Positions 1 through 11,013 of a stretch of DNA of 64,000 bases are shown here, in pieces. A program made the position numbers and the translations under genes. The DNA is from Sanguinoderma infundibulare (Eukaryota > Basidiomycota > Agaricomycetes > Polyporales > Polyporaceae). The notes under the pieces were generated by a model. The model saw only the letters and a program-made list of their open reading frames with translations. It did not search any database and had not been told where the DNA came from. Numbering within the stretch: the stretch's first letter is position 1; the number at the start of each line of letters is the position of its first letter. The stretch covers positions 4,278,001 to 4,342,000 of the forward strand of contig JAVLRN010000002.1 of assembly GCA_032821775.1 (NCBI GenBank). The letters run 5' to 3'.

Positions 1-638
1 GGTCACCTGAATTGCCTTAGTGCTTGCCTCCAGGTACGCAACGAACGTGCTATACGCGGCTAGTGCACACCGTACAAGGTACAACTCTCCTTTCATTCAG
101 AGGCGCCTTCGAGATAACACTTCCATTTCGTTCTGATGCTCTCACCATGCGAGTCTAGACCACCTTTTTCTCTGTTTCTGCATGCCTTCCTACGGCTCAG
201 GACCCCGCGCCACAATACGAACACAGTCATGGACACTGTTGACCCTCTAATGGCGCATACGTTTCCATCCCACATACCAGCTTCGAGTTGGAATTGAGAA
301 ACGCCTATCCTTGTTTTATTCTTTCGCCCTTGATTTGCAATCAGCGTACGAGCATGAATTGAGCATGAACGCGAGCTCTCTGCATCTATTCCACAGGTCA
401 CGCACCGTCGACGTCTACGCCATACACGTGTTTCTCGTCGTTGAGCGGCTGATTCATTTAGGCTGCTGTGTAAACGACTCCCACTGACGATCCTGCATTG
501 GTAATCGATAGCGCAGGCTGGTCGTGGGACGACGACTTGGACTGGACCAGTACTCACCAACTACTCAAGTACTCACCCCTCGCAATCCCATCTTTGACCC
601 GCATTGCACGCCAACACCGTCAACCTCAGATATCGCCA
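1..638. other. Spacer with no supported gene
   Basis: Open frames occur on both strands, but none shows a recognisable protein family, splice-consistent extension or promoter motif. It is best read as the upstream region of the carboxylesterase gene that begins near 639. Confidence 0.5.
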
Positions 639-2843
639 ATGTCGCGGACCCACCTTCAAGAAGAACTTGCCCGATCAAAGGCGATTGTCACGGCAGCGAC
701 ACAGTACGGTACCGTTCAGGGACGCCGCGCCGCGAATGGCGCAGCCGTCTTCTTAGGTGTGTCCCTTGTGTCTCTCACCATCCGTGATTCTGACGCCTTA
801 CATCTGTACGTACCCTTCATCAGAGGTGCCGTACGCGCTGGCCCCAACAAGGTTCGCGGATTCTGTTCCGCTCCCTCCAGACTTCCGATATGAACCGAAG
901 GAGTACATCTTCGAGAGCAAGTGTGCGTCGCGTTTCGCAACTATCTCATGTTTCGCAATCCCATCCTGATCTGGCGTATCCGCGCGGCATGGTAGATGCT
1001 GTGCAGCCTCAGAACGACGGCCAAGCGAGAGGTTCGTAGCGAGCTGATCGCATGGTGGGGTTGATAGGACGAAACTCGCTGATATCACATGCGGTTGTCT
1101 TGCGATGGTTAGGGCTCCCGTTCGAGGACAAGGTCGGTCTCGGTGAGCCCAGCGAAGACCCGTAAGACGCTCACTCAGCCAATACGCGTGTGTATATGCG
1201 CCAACAATCCGGGTTTGCCCGCAGGTTGTTCGTCAACGTAATCTCCCCGCCTTCGTATCCCGCACAGACGGGGTTCCCTGTGAAGGTATACATCCATGGC
1301 GGGTATGTTCTATCTTCTATGGCTTCCGACGTAGGTCACGGTGTGCATCGATGTGACGATGAGTGGTTACTTCCAGATTCCTGCAATTCGGCTCCCCGCA
1401 CGGGCTCAAATCACAGGCGCAACACATCGCTGCCGAACGGGCAGAAGTGTGGGTCAACATCGGGTACCGCCTGTCAGCGTTCGGCTTCCTCGCTTCCGAC
1501 GAGCCGAAGATCGACGGCAACTTCGGCTTCAAGGACCAGTGGCTTGCCCTCCAGTGGATCCGCGACAACATCAGAGCTTTTGGAGGTACAACCGTCACCG
1601 CTGTCCGTGCGATAGGCCGTCACGCTGACTATATGCATCAGGAAACCCCGATGACATCCAGATTTCTGGCCTTTCTGCGGGTACGTCAGCGCTGTGGCGG
1701 GAACACACAAAGAGCTCCTACTTACCAAGTTGTTGGTCACACAGGCGCGCACTCCGTTCACCAATTACTCCACCATGCCTCGCGCCTCCCCGACGGAGTC
1801 AGAGCCCCGTTCGACTCTGCTGTCATGCAATCCAACGCCATCGTGTCAGTATTGCGCCCTGCGTTCGCTTATCCTGCCTAATACCGCTTCGCACAGAACG
1901 ACGCCAAAGACGCCCGCCGAGCTCCGGCCCCAGTTTGAAGCCCTATGTCGCGCCCTCTCGCTCGACCCCACCGCGCCCGAGGTCCTCGACACCCTCCGGG
2001 ACCCTGCCAAGGTACCGGCCTCAGCGATCGCGCGCGCGATCGAGACGGACGCGCTCGGGATCGAGTACGGCACCTTCCGTGGGGCATGGGAGCCGGCCTG
2101 GCTTGGGGCCTCGGACCCGATGGAGTGGCAGCGCACGGGCGGGCTCGCGCGTGGGCTCCGCGCGAACGGGGTCAAGAGCGTCGTGGTCGGAGAGGTCACG
2201 GAGGAGTGGTACCTCTATTCGATCGCGCACCCCATCGCGACCGTGGAGGACGTGCATAGGAACTTGGAGAGGTACTACCAGAGGGACGTCGTGAAGAAGA
2301 TGCTGGACGCGTTTTTGGACTTGGATTTGAAGGGCAAGGGGAGGGGGAAGGCGTTGGCGGACAGGACGCCCGAGGAGCTCGAGAGGCTGTTTGGGGAGGT
2401 GCTGAGCGAGGGGCAGGTTTATCTTCCTGTGAGGCTGTTCGCGGGGGATATGCTCGCGGCTGGGTACCCGGTCGTGAGGTACGAGATTAGATGGACTCCG
2501 GAGCAGCTGAGACCGCTCGGTGCGTCCCTCCCGCGATCGATTCTGACTGAGCTGCTCACCTTGTGGTGTCATGCCTTGAACCGAACCTCCAGGCTACGTG
2601 ACCCACGCAACTGACCGCGCTCTGTGGGCGCTGCGACTCCCCGTCCTTGAAGGCGACCAATCGGCCGTTGCGCGCAAGTGGGTGACCACCATTTCGGAGT
2701 ACGTCAAGCGCGCCGAAGCTGGAGATACCTTGGCGCTGAAGACTATAGTGGCACTGACGGAGGACAAGGAGATCAAGGAGGCGGAGGACACGAAGTGGGA
2801 TGAGTATATGCGCCTGCGCACGACGCTCCCGGGCGAGGCGTAA
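639..2843 (+). CDS. Type-B carboxylesterase/lipase (multi-exon)
   Basis: Alpha/beta-hydrolase of the type-B carboxylesterase family, predicted to hydrolyse ester bonds. Conserved blocks run in order: YGTVQGRRAANGAAVFL, then VPYALAPTRFADSVPLPPDF (824 on), YAVQPQNDGQAR, the oxyanion-hole segment VKVYIHGG (about 1285), VNIGYRLSAFGFLAS, NFGFKDQWLALQWIRDNI, the nucleophile elbow GLSAG (about 1665-1680), and a C-terminal GYVTHATDRALWALRLP whose His is the likely catalytic residue. Introns I can place include 757-823, 923-995 and 2520-2592, and the elbow itself is split by an intron from about 1679. I chose ATG 639 because it is in frame with the first conserved block. The elbow reads G-L-S-A-G, where E or D is more usual before Ser. 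No clear secretion signal is seen, so the enzyme may be intracellular or may have an unrecognised upstream exon. Confidence 0.85.
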
Positions 2844-3590
2844 CGTTTATATGCGTCGTTACGTCCGCTGCGACCCGTGATGGCGTGTCGTTAAGTTCGC
2901 GTTGTTCTGGTACGCTTCCAGAGGTGCTGGTTCCTGGAGATAGATGTCAAGGTGCGCTTCTTTTCTCGCCTGGATGGATGTCTCGGCCAGAGTGCTAATC
3001 GTCCCATGCATTCAACGCTTCACAGTGGGCGCGCTGTAAGAATACAATATCCAAGTTGACGGCAGAGTTACGTCTCGATGTCCGCCGAACTCGTGATTCG
3101 TGATTACCGGTGCGATCGTTTACCGTCTTTTCTAATAATTGCCAAGCACACAAGCATCGCACCCACTATATGTAGGCCTGGGCGAGCACAACTCATGAGA
3201 AGCCCTCCGCGGACCGGCTGGACGATCCCCGCATTACCCCGCAGAGACCCCACATGCCCAGGTATGCACAGCTTCCCCAGTGGCCATCTGACGTCTGTTC
3301 AGGGCGAGTTTGTGATGTCCTACGCTGGGAATCCCGGTCCGTGGGCGAGCGCGAGCCTTCGCGGGGCACCAGATGGGTTCACGTGGACTGCGCTTGTACG
3401 TGTGCGTGATGAACGCGTCGCCTCGCCCGGTTTCGAATGTCGGGCGGTTGGGAGGGTATATATTTCTCGTATGTGGTGAGGCTTTGGGAGGGCTCGCGAC
3501 CGCCGCGACTGTCGCGTTCTCCCTTGGCTCGTCTCCTTGGTATTTGCGCCATAGCCTTGTTGTATACCTAATTGCCAGTCAAGAGTCGGG
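2844..3590. other. Intergenic spacer before the transporter
   Basis: No family was recognised here. Short open frames at 3078-3480 lack conserved features. The stretch could hold an unrecognised first exon of the sugar transporter, because that gene's apparent start at 3591 gives an unusually short N-terminus. Confidence 0.4.
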
Positions 3591-5852
3591 ATGTGGATCG
3601 TGCCGCTGAGAGGGAAATATCTGGTTTGGGCGATTACAGGTGCGTCGTGCTTTAAATTGTGCTTTGAACGAATTGTCGATGCGCATGTATGCACAGCGTG
3701 TTGTTGCCAGGGCTTCCTGCTGTTGGGATACGACCAGGGTGTCATGTCGGGCATCGTGAGTTGCCCATCCTCTTATCTATTGGCAGCCACTACAGCCCCC
3801 TTCGTCCGTCGGCTAGATTGGCGCGAACAACCGATTCGGGGAGGATTTCGGACATCCCGACCCGACTACGCAAGGGACGATCGTGCGTGTTCCTACATGA
3901 TCTTGTCTGACTCAAGGCTGACATCCCTGCAGGTTGCCATATATGCACGTATTCAATGCCGGCTATGTGCGTAGCATAACGTGCTGACGTCCAAACCGCA
4001 CGGAACAGGATATTGGATGTGCGATCGGCAGCCTGGTGACGTTCTTCTGGGGAGAGAGCATAGGGCGGAAGCGGATGATCATGGCGGGCGCTGCGACCAT
4101 GCTCGTCGGAACGGTGCCTTTTCTTCGCGCTCGAGACGCGCTGGAGGCTCATCTGATGCTCATCTCTAGGCGATTCTCACGAGCTCCACGACATTGGCTC
4201 AGCTATACGTTGGGCGGATCGTCACGGGAATTGTAAGAGACACCACGTCGCTCGCTCTGTGCAGTTTGCAAACGCGTTTCGCAGGGAAACGGATTCAACT
4301 CTTCGTCCATTCCGGTTTACCAGAGCGAGACGTGCGGCGGCATGATCAGGGGAGCGCTGGTCTGCTTTAACTCGACGGTAACGATTATCGGTCTCGTCTT
4401 CGTAAGTGGCAGTCGCCTGGAGTGGCCTTTTCCAACACGTTGATGTCTTCGCTAGGCGTACTGGCTAGACTACGGCATGTCGTTCGTGAACGGCCCTGCG
4501 CAATGGCGACTACCGATAGGCTTCCAAGCCGTTTTTGCGCTCTGTCTCCTTCTCCAGGTCATCGTCCTACCCGACAGTCCGCGTTGGTGCATGGCGCACG
4601 GTCGCGAAGAGGAGGGCGCCCGGATCCTTGCTCAACTCGAAGATCGCGATTCTATAGACCATCCGGACGTCGTATCGAAGCGCAAGGAAATCGAGGTCTC
4701 GTTGGCGCAGGAGAGTGCTGGGGGCCCGTTCCGGTATCGCGAGCTCCTCCAGGGAGGGCCTCTTGGAAACTTTAGGCGCATCTGTTTGTGCATCGGCGTC
4801 AACGTCATGCAGCAGTTTACAGGGTGCGTCATGACGAATGGTTTACGCAACTCTTGCTGAGACTGAATATTCGCTTCAGCGCGAACATGATCAAGTAAGT
4901 CAACGTGGCTTTGGGTAATGCTTGGAGCCACTGATCGCGCTTCGCAGCTACCTCGCGCCGGTCGTCTACCAGAACACGATGGGCCTCTCGCGGAACCTTT
5001 CGCTCATCCTAGGAGGGTTCACCGCCGTGACATACATGTTCGCGTCCTTCATCCCACTATGGGTGAGTCCGAGTTCGAATTCCGCAAGAGCCGCCTTCCT
5101 TCCTTCCAGGTGAACTAACTGATGCATTACGATAGACCGTCGACCGCTACGGGCGCCGCTTCTTGCTCATGACGTCCGCAGCCGGATTGTCGATCTGCTA
5201 TATCCTCGCATCCATTCTGCTTTCAATCGGAACGAAGGGCGCAGCGTATGGCGCGACGGCGATGGTGTTCATTTTCCAGATCTTCCTGGGCATCGGGTAC
5301 CTTCCAATTGTGAGCTCATTCACATCATCCCAATCGAAACGACGTTGACCATTCTTGTAGCCATGGCTCTACCCCGCAGAGGTACGCACACACTCAAAAA
5401 GTCTTCGCCGTTAAGAGACTCAGGCTGACAAAAGACCATCCGTTGCACAGATCACGACGACGCGCATCCGCGCGCGGGGCTCGGCCATCTCCTCGTTCTT
5501 CAACTGGATGTGCGTCTTCGCCGTCGTCGAGATGACCCCGCCCGCGATCGCGAACATCGGCTGGCGCGTGTTCATCATCTTCGCGATCTTCAACGCACTC
5601 TGGGTCCCGCTCGTGTACGTCTTCTTCCCCGAGACGAAGGGGCTCGAGCTCGAGGACGTGGACCACATCTTCGAGAAGGGTGGCTTCACGGGCGGGGTGT
5701 GGAGCAGCCCTGGGGGACGGACGGTCGAGAGGAAGAGGATCGCGAGGGACGTGGAGGAGAGGGAGGAGGAGGAGGGCGAGCCGGAGGGCGAGAAGGAGGG
5801 GGAGGATGTGAGGGTCGAGGATAAGGAGAACGGGGAGAAGGGTGATGATTAG
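3591..5852 (+). CDS. MFS sugar transporter (hexose transporter type)
   Basis: Twelve-helix major facilitator of the fungal sugar-transporter family, expected in the plasma membrane. The pieces join across many short introns: YLVWAIT, then GFLLLGYDQGVMSGI (about 3712), GANNRFGEDFGHPDPTTQG, IGCAIGSLVTFFWGE with ESIGRKRMIMAG (loop 2-3 signature), NGFNSSSIPVYQSE, LPDSPRWCMAHGR (PESPR-type motif), VNVMQQFTG joined to ANMINYLAPVVYQN, DRYGRRFLLM (second GR[KR] loop), LYPAEITTTRIRARGSA and FPETKGLELEDVDHIFEKGG (PETKG motif). The tail is a highly acidic, Glu-rich hydrophilic stretch ending at TGA/TAG 5852. Start is the weakest point: ATG 3591 is used because it reads directly into the first helix. Substrate cannot be told from sequence. 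Confidence 0.85.
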
Positions 5853-6153
5853 CGACGAATATGACTGAAGAGTGCTTGGATGATGATGCCCGTTGGGCCT
5901 TGGTTGTCTTTGTTGTAGACTAGAATTCCTTTCGATTCCATCTAACGATCGTTCTTAACTGCGGAGATACCGCAATAGGCAACAGTGGTGTATAGCCTCG
6001 CGGAACCAGATAACTGAACGGTAAGATACCCAGACCGTTCGAGAAAGCAATCCATATATGGTACAAGCGTATGTAGAGGTTCGAGAGGCACGCCGGCGAT
6101 GAGACCGAAACGTAGCAGTGCATGAGTCGACACGACGGAGCAAGTACATACCC
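5853..6153. other. Convergent intergenic spacer
   Basis: Lies between the 3' ends of the plus-strand transporter and the minus-strand zinc-cluster gene. It is AT-richer than the flanking coding DNA and presumably holds both 3' untranslated regions. No other feature was seen. Confidence 0.5.
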
Positions 6154-7052
6154 TCATAGCGTACCGTAGAAGTACGAGCTGTCAAAGCAGTTCTCATTTG
6201 GTATTGAGGAAGCAAACGGATGTGATGACGATGGAGGGAAAGGGATCCCCGAGCTACTTCCGCATGCGCCTGAGTGCTGCGTGCCTGCAAGGAGACATGC
6301 ATCAATGGATGCTCATGGAGGAGTCAACAGAGAGGCAACAGACCTAGCCGTGAGTTGACCTGCGACGTGGACGATGACGACGACGGCGCAATGCTGCTGG
6401 TACCGGGCCCGCAGACGGGCGCTGCCCTCCGTTTCCGCCGATGATTGACACAACTCGAGCTCAGGCCGCGCTTTATACAGCGCTGGCAGGGACGACCGTT
6501 ATTGCAAGGTTTCCGCGACTCGTGGCAGTTGTTGCACTAGACAGAGTGGGGATATCAGCGCATGGTCGGCGCAACCAGCGGACAACTTACGGCGATGTTT
6601 ACCTTTCGCCGCGATGGGACAGCGGCGGCGACAGGACTGACTGATGCTGGTTCGAGGTCGCGCGGTATTGAATCGGCAGCTGTTGGGTCCGCAGCAAGCG
6701 AAGCGCCAGAGAGAGCACTTAGTGCGGGGTGCCGGACGGGCGATATTGAAGGGAGGGGAGCAGCGGACGCGGTCCCCGAGATCCCTAGAAGACCTGTAGC
6801 AGACAAGTGTTGCTCAGCGATGTGGCTGCGGATTGACGGATTTGGGGCACCTAGATAGTGCGATACGGGCATCACGACGACGGGCCCGTCGAACACCGAC
6901 GCGGGCTGTGTCGCGTAGACATTGGGGAACTGTGTCGGCGCAATGGGGAGCAGCGCCGACGACTGCGAGAGCATATGCGCCTCGAGTTCCTCGTGCGGCG
7001 ACGGCAGCTGGTGGTTCGGGTTCATGTGGGGCATGTGGAATGGTTGAGTCAT
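6154..7052 (-). CDS. Small protein with C-terminal Zn2Cys6-like cluster (copy A)
   Basis: Three-exon model, about 260 residues. Exon 1 (7052-6591) begins MTQPFHMPHMNPNH and is Pro/Ser/Ala-rich with no known domain. Intron 6590-6537 ends exactly before the first Cys of the cluster. Exon 2 (6536-6344) opens CNNCHESRKPC and RPCQRCIKR, giving C-x2-C-x6-C-x5-C-x2-C-x8-C, the spacing of the fungal Zn2Cys6 binuclear cluster, then a basic HRRKRR stretch and Ser-rich tail. A phase-1 intron (6343-6285) leads to a short last exon ending SYFYGTL. Most Zn2Cys6 regulators carry the cluster N-terminally and are much longer; this family has it near the C-terminus. A DNA-binding role is inference from the cysteine spacing. 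Paralogues lie at 8650, 10119 and 24170. Confidence 0.6.
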
Positions 7053-7071
7053 GGCAACGTGAACCGGGAGA

Positions 7072-7079
7072 CTTATAAG
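7072..7079 (-). promoter_or_regulatory. TATA-like element
   Basis: CTTATAAG lies about 20 nt upstream of ATG 7052. That spacing would put the transcript start at or inside the ATG, so either the leader is very short or translation starts at a later Met (MPHM). Confidence 0.35.
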
Positions 7080-8649
7080 TGGGCCAGAAAGAGGGAGAGG
7101 ACCGCACAGGACTCGTCCTACTGTCTTCTTCCTTTTTGGAACGGATGCTGGGACCTTCGAGAGCCTTCCACCGTCCTTCCACAAACCCCCCGAACCGGAT
7201 CATGTGATCGTGAGGCACTCGCTCGGGGCTGTGTTTGCGTAGCGACATGACGACGATCCAGGCTGAACCTGAGAGACAGTTGTAGCCAGCATCACAAAAA
7301 ACAGCGGGTCCTGCCCAATTATGAATCTAGGGTATCATCAATTTTGCGTCGTCCTTGGAATATCGCGAACGAGTCTGTAGCAACATTGCTGTGAGGCGTA
7401 TCTGCGTCTACAGATGGAGCATGCTTGGCCGCGCAGGCGAATCCTGGCGAGTGCCACCACCCATACTGCACCTCTGCTTGGACATCTTCACTCGCCAAAG
7501 CTGTGGCACGTCACAGATTTCATGTTGGACGGCCAACGTACAGCAAGTAAGGGTGTTTCCACCCCAGCAGATATGGCTGAAGCACAAGCCTGGACAATGT
7601 TGTTGTTTCTCTATGTTATGGCCAGAGTGCGATTGTGGAGATCTGGGGAAGTGGAAGGGGTCGGGACGAAGTCATAGTCTCACCTCGTGCCGTTATCTGC
7701 GATGCACGCAGGCATAAACTCCAGACATGATATCGATCGTTGTACGATCATTACATGTCGGGATGACCCGGATTGTAACAGAGGCATTGGCTCGTCCTGC
7801 AGCTGAAAGTGAGCCGTAGGTTTTGGCTTCGTCTGTGTCTTGATGTCAGCTTAGAGTAGGAGATCACTTATGCGACATAGAAAGCATACCAGGCCTTCAT
7901 TTATAAGGATGACGAGGGGCGTGTGCAATGGCAGACAACCTGCCGCTTGTCCTTCGGGCTGGACTACATAGACGACATTCAGATGGGCACCACAGGAAAG
8001 GCGGATGAGGCGTCTTCTAGTAGTAGAAGGAAGTAAGAAAAACAGGTTCAGGAAGCAGGGACAGGCAGGGACTCGACTCGACAACGACACGAAGAGCACG
8101 TACTCGTCGGAGTCTGAATTTCGGACCGAAATTTCATATTAGCGTCTTAGGCTTCAGTTGCGCAGAAGTTTCTTGACTCGGTGCAGACTCCCATTCTCTT
8201 TTGCCTCGTTCGGAAAGCCCTCCGACGCCCACGTGTTGCATCCTTTTGACCATTTCACAGCTTGGGACCTTGACCACAGAGCTGGTTGCCAATCACCAAA
8301 ACACTCTGGCAGATCAGCCGCCTATTACCACGGCCATGATGCGTGTTATGCCCTCATCAAGCAAGTTTCCAAGTAAGCATTTTGTCCTCTAGGCATCGTG
8401 TACCTTAACCATTCCGTCGTTTTACGTACCCATTCCTCCTTCAGATCTTTTCGTGAGACCGAAGCAAACGGTCTTTCTGTTCCACGCACCGCCCGGTCAA
8501 AGAGCCGCTCATCCTCCTCCTAAATAAAAAAGATCTTGCAGTGTCATCATAGCTGTTCGCTATCCCTCGTCGGTCATTTAGAGCCCCTTTCCCTATCCCT
8601 CGTCGGTAATTCCGATCCCCTTTCCTCTTGCTACGCTCCCCTACTGTCC
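7080..8649. other. Gene-poor spacer
   Basis: No conserved protein or RNA was recognised on either strand. The only clear structure is a two-unit 33-bp tandem duplication at 8561-8626, just upstream of the degenerate zinc-cluster copy. Confidence 0.4.
8561..8626 (+). repeat. 33-bp tandem duplication (two units)
   Basis: Two adjacent 33-nt units share TATCCCTCGTCGGT at their start (8561 and 8594) and CCCCTTTCC near their end. The middles differ slightly. It sits in the presumed promoter/leader of zinc-cluster copy B. Confidence 0.6.
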
Positions 8650-9171
8650 ATGAACTCCGTACAATTCGAAGGCCTCTTGTCCGCTCCCGAGCTGCAAGAA
8701 TGCCATGGCCACAACTTTGGGGTATCCTGTCCTACCTCACTGGCCGAGAGTTCCAGTATACATGACCTGCCGTCCCCGACGCTGCAGCCGCCCTTTTCCC
8801 CATTGCCTGTCCACCTGCCGTCCGGCAGTTCTGTCGTTTCCAGGTACTGACAACTTCCAAATTTCAATCAATTCCCGCTCGCCTTTCGACGCCGTGGAAG
8901 GGACGAGCTCACCTGTTGCCTCCAAGGAAACTGAACAGCGTCCGCGAAGACGCAAGTCGGCTGGGGTCACCGTAAGTGCAATTATGGCTGTTCAGTGTGA
9001 ATTCGAGTCTGACCACGTGTGCGAGTGTAGTACAACAACTGTCACAATGCACGCAAATCCTGCGATAGAGGCCGACCTTGTTCTCGACTCGGGTGCAAGG
9101 CCCGCAACGAGCACGACAACTCTGGACGGACGGACCAGGGGCGGATGCCTCGCTCGGGAGGTCTGCGCTAG
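8650..9171 (+). pseudogene. Degenerate Zn2Cys6-like paralogue (copy B)
   Basis: Same architecture as copies A, C and D: a Pro/Ser-rich N-terminal part (MNSVQFEGLLSAPELQ from 8650), a basic segment RPRRRKSAGVT, an intron (8972-9030) placed exactly before the cluster, then a cluster exon. The first Cys codon reads TAC, giving YNNCHNARKSC in place of CNNCH, and the CxRC pair is broken to CSRLGC. The frame ends soon after at TAG 9169-9171. The N-terminal part also needs a frame change near 8845. Loss of cluster ligands plus the frame problem suggest decay; an undetected exon could rescue part of it. Confidence 0.55.
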
Positions 9172-10118
9172 CGGCCATATCATTGGCCAGGGTTCTATGA
9201 ATGATGTGACATCGTGTAGACTTATTATCGTTGTTAAAACTCACCATTGAATCAAAATATCCAAGCGTAGACCAAGCCGCGGATGACGGGATGTTCCCAT
9301 ACATACACATCGCAAGCTCAGTTTCACCTTCCATTTTAGAACACCGAGCTCGGTATATGCTCTCAAACGCTGTTTTGCATTTCCGCTTCCACTTGGAAGT
9401 CCTGTTGCTTTAATTAGAAGTTCTCATCTCCTCCGGTTGTTACGAGTTGTGCCTGAAGCTGCGTTCCTCCTCTTGCTCTCGCTGCAATTGTCTCGCACAT
9501 GTGTATACTATAAGTTGCGTGTCCTATCATGCATTGCACCACACATCAATAAATGTGGTCTTCGCACAACACGCTCCTGTCCTCCATGTGACTGTGATAA
9601 GTTGATACCTTGGGTAAGTTTTCAGCGGGCCCCTCCTTGCAATGCGCCGGCTTCGGTGCGGTGAAGTCCAATCATTGACATGCGCGTGTCAATCCGACTC
9701 GGCCAGCTGTGCGCGTGAGGAGATGGGAAACGAAGGCGCCGGCGACATAAGCGTCACGATCCGGGACGGCGCTTCAGTGGACACTTGCACCGCCTGGGGT
9801 TCAGCAACACCGCCTCACGGCCAGGGACGGACCCCGAGGTGGTTGAGCGGCGCTCTCAGGCGCGACGGCAGCCTTCTTCTTTTTCTAAAGGAATGTCGCA
9901 TGGAGGGCATGCTACTTATATAAGTGCGCCCGGCGGGTCTCCCTTCAGTAGACCTCAACCTCCCCTCTCCAGCTGCCTTGAATCAAATCACGTCTTCAAT
10001 ACACCAATAATTATCCGGCTTCATATTCCATCAAATCCCATCCACTGCTCTTGCGCGACTATTCTCTACAATATCCTTTCCTCCGACTCGATACCCTCCA
10101 TTCATCTAGGACTTTGAC
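9172..10118. other. Spacer and upstream region of zinc-cluster copy C
   Basis: No gene recognised. The right part holds a TATA box (9917-9924) and a pyrimidine-rich leader of about 170 nt before ATG 10119. Confidence 0.45.
9917..9924 (+). promoter_or_regulatory. TATA box of zinc-cluster copy C
   Basis: TATATAAG about 200 nt upstream of ATG 10119, followed by CT-rich, CAA-containing sequence typical of fungal transcript starts. Confidence 0.5.
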
Positions 10119-11013
10119 ATGAGTCACCCTCAGGAAGACGTCTCCCTTCAACTTCCTTACTTAAGGTCATTTCATCCCGATATTCACTCTCCTAATCATG
10201 CTCACCACGTTCGTGAACTCTACAGAAATTTTGACCGACCGTCAACTTTTTCCGGCCAACTTTGGCAGCAGCAAGCCCCTCCCTCATTGCCTGTGCATTT
10301 GGCAGGGGAGTATGTCATCATCACGAAGGAACAGTATATCTACTACGAAGGCATGCATGTTCCGGTTATATATCAAACCGGCTTCCTGAGCAGACATCGC
10401 GAATGCCAGGTCTTTCCCGTGGCCATTTCACGCTGTCTTCGGAGTCCATCGAGATGGTCCGAAGTACGACAACGCACTCCATGCCCGCGTTCACTTCACT
10501 TCCGAGCGAAGGCCCATCCACATCTCAGACAGTGAACACGGAGGAACTGGAGTTTGCTATTCCGCAGACCCAGCTCCAGATCCAGTCCGGAAGTGGCAAT
10601 TCGCGCACGCGCTCAGGCAAGAAGGTCGCGGTGCGTAGTATCATGTTCACGATAACTGACCCTATATATATTTGAGCTAACCTGTCTAAAATCAGTGCAA
10701 CAACTGCCACAATGCGCGCAAGCCGTGCAACGAAGGTCGGCCTTGCGCCCGGTGCATCAAGCGTAACGAGTGCACGAAATGCATCTATCCCTTGTCCAGG
10801 AGGACGACAGGCGGACGCCAGCCGAGGCAGCTCACTGACGGTCGCCACCTTCTCGACGAAGGCCCTATCCTTACCTTCGGTGCGCTGCCCTCGCACTTCC
10901 GTACGACCACTTGATGCTCACCGGCATTTTGACTATCAGGAATGCAGGATCTCGCGCCGGGGATCGACGCATTTGCATCCGCTCCATACGCACCGTTTCC
11001 CTCCTTGACCTGA
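10119..11013 (+). CDS. Small protein with C-terminal Zn2Cys6-like cluster (copy C)
   Basis: Starts MSHPQEDVSLQLPYLRSF. The first exon reads to about 10310, then the coding frame shifts to one ending EGPSTSQTVNTEELEF and SGNSRTRSGKKVA; a GTATGT donor near 10309 with an acceptor near 10350 restores frame, but that intron would be only about 41 nt. Intron 10631-10695 lies exactly before CNNCHNARKPC and RPCARC. Cys spacing is C-x2-C-x6-C-x5-C-x2-C-x5-C, with a further Cys three residues on. A phase-1 intron (10880-10939) leads to a final exon ending APYAPFPSLT with TGA 11011-11013. The two 3' introns match copies A and D in position and phase. A nuclear, DNA-binding role is inference only. Confidence 0.6.
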
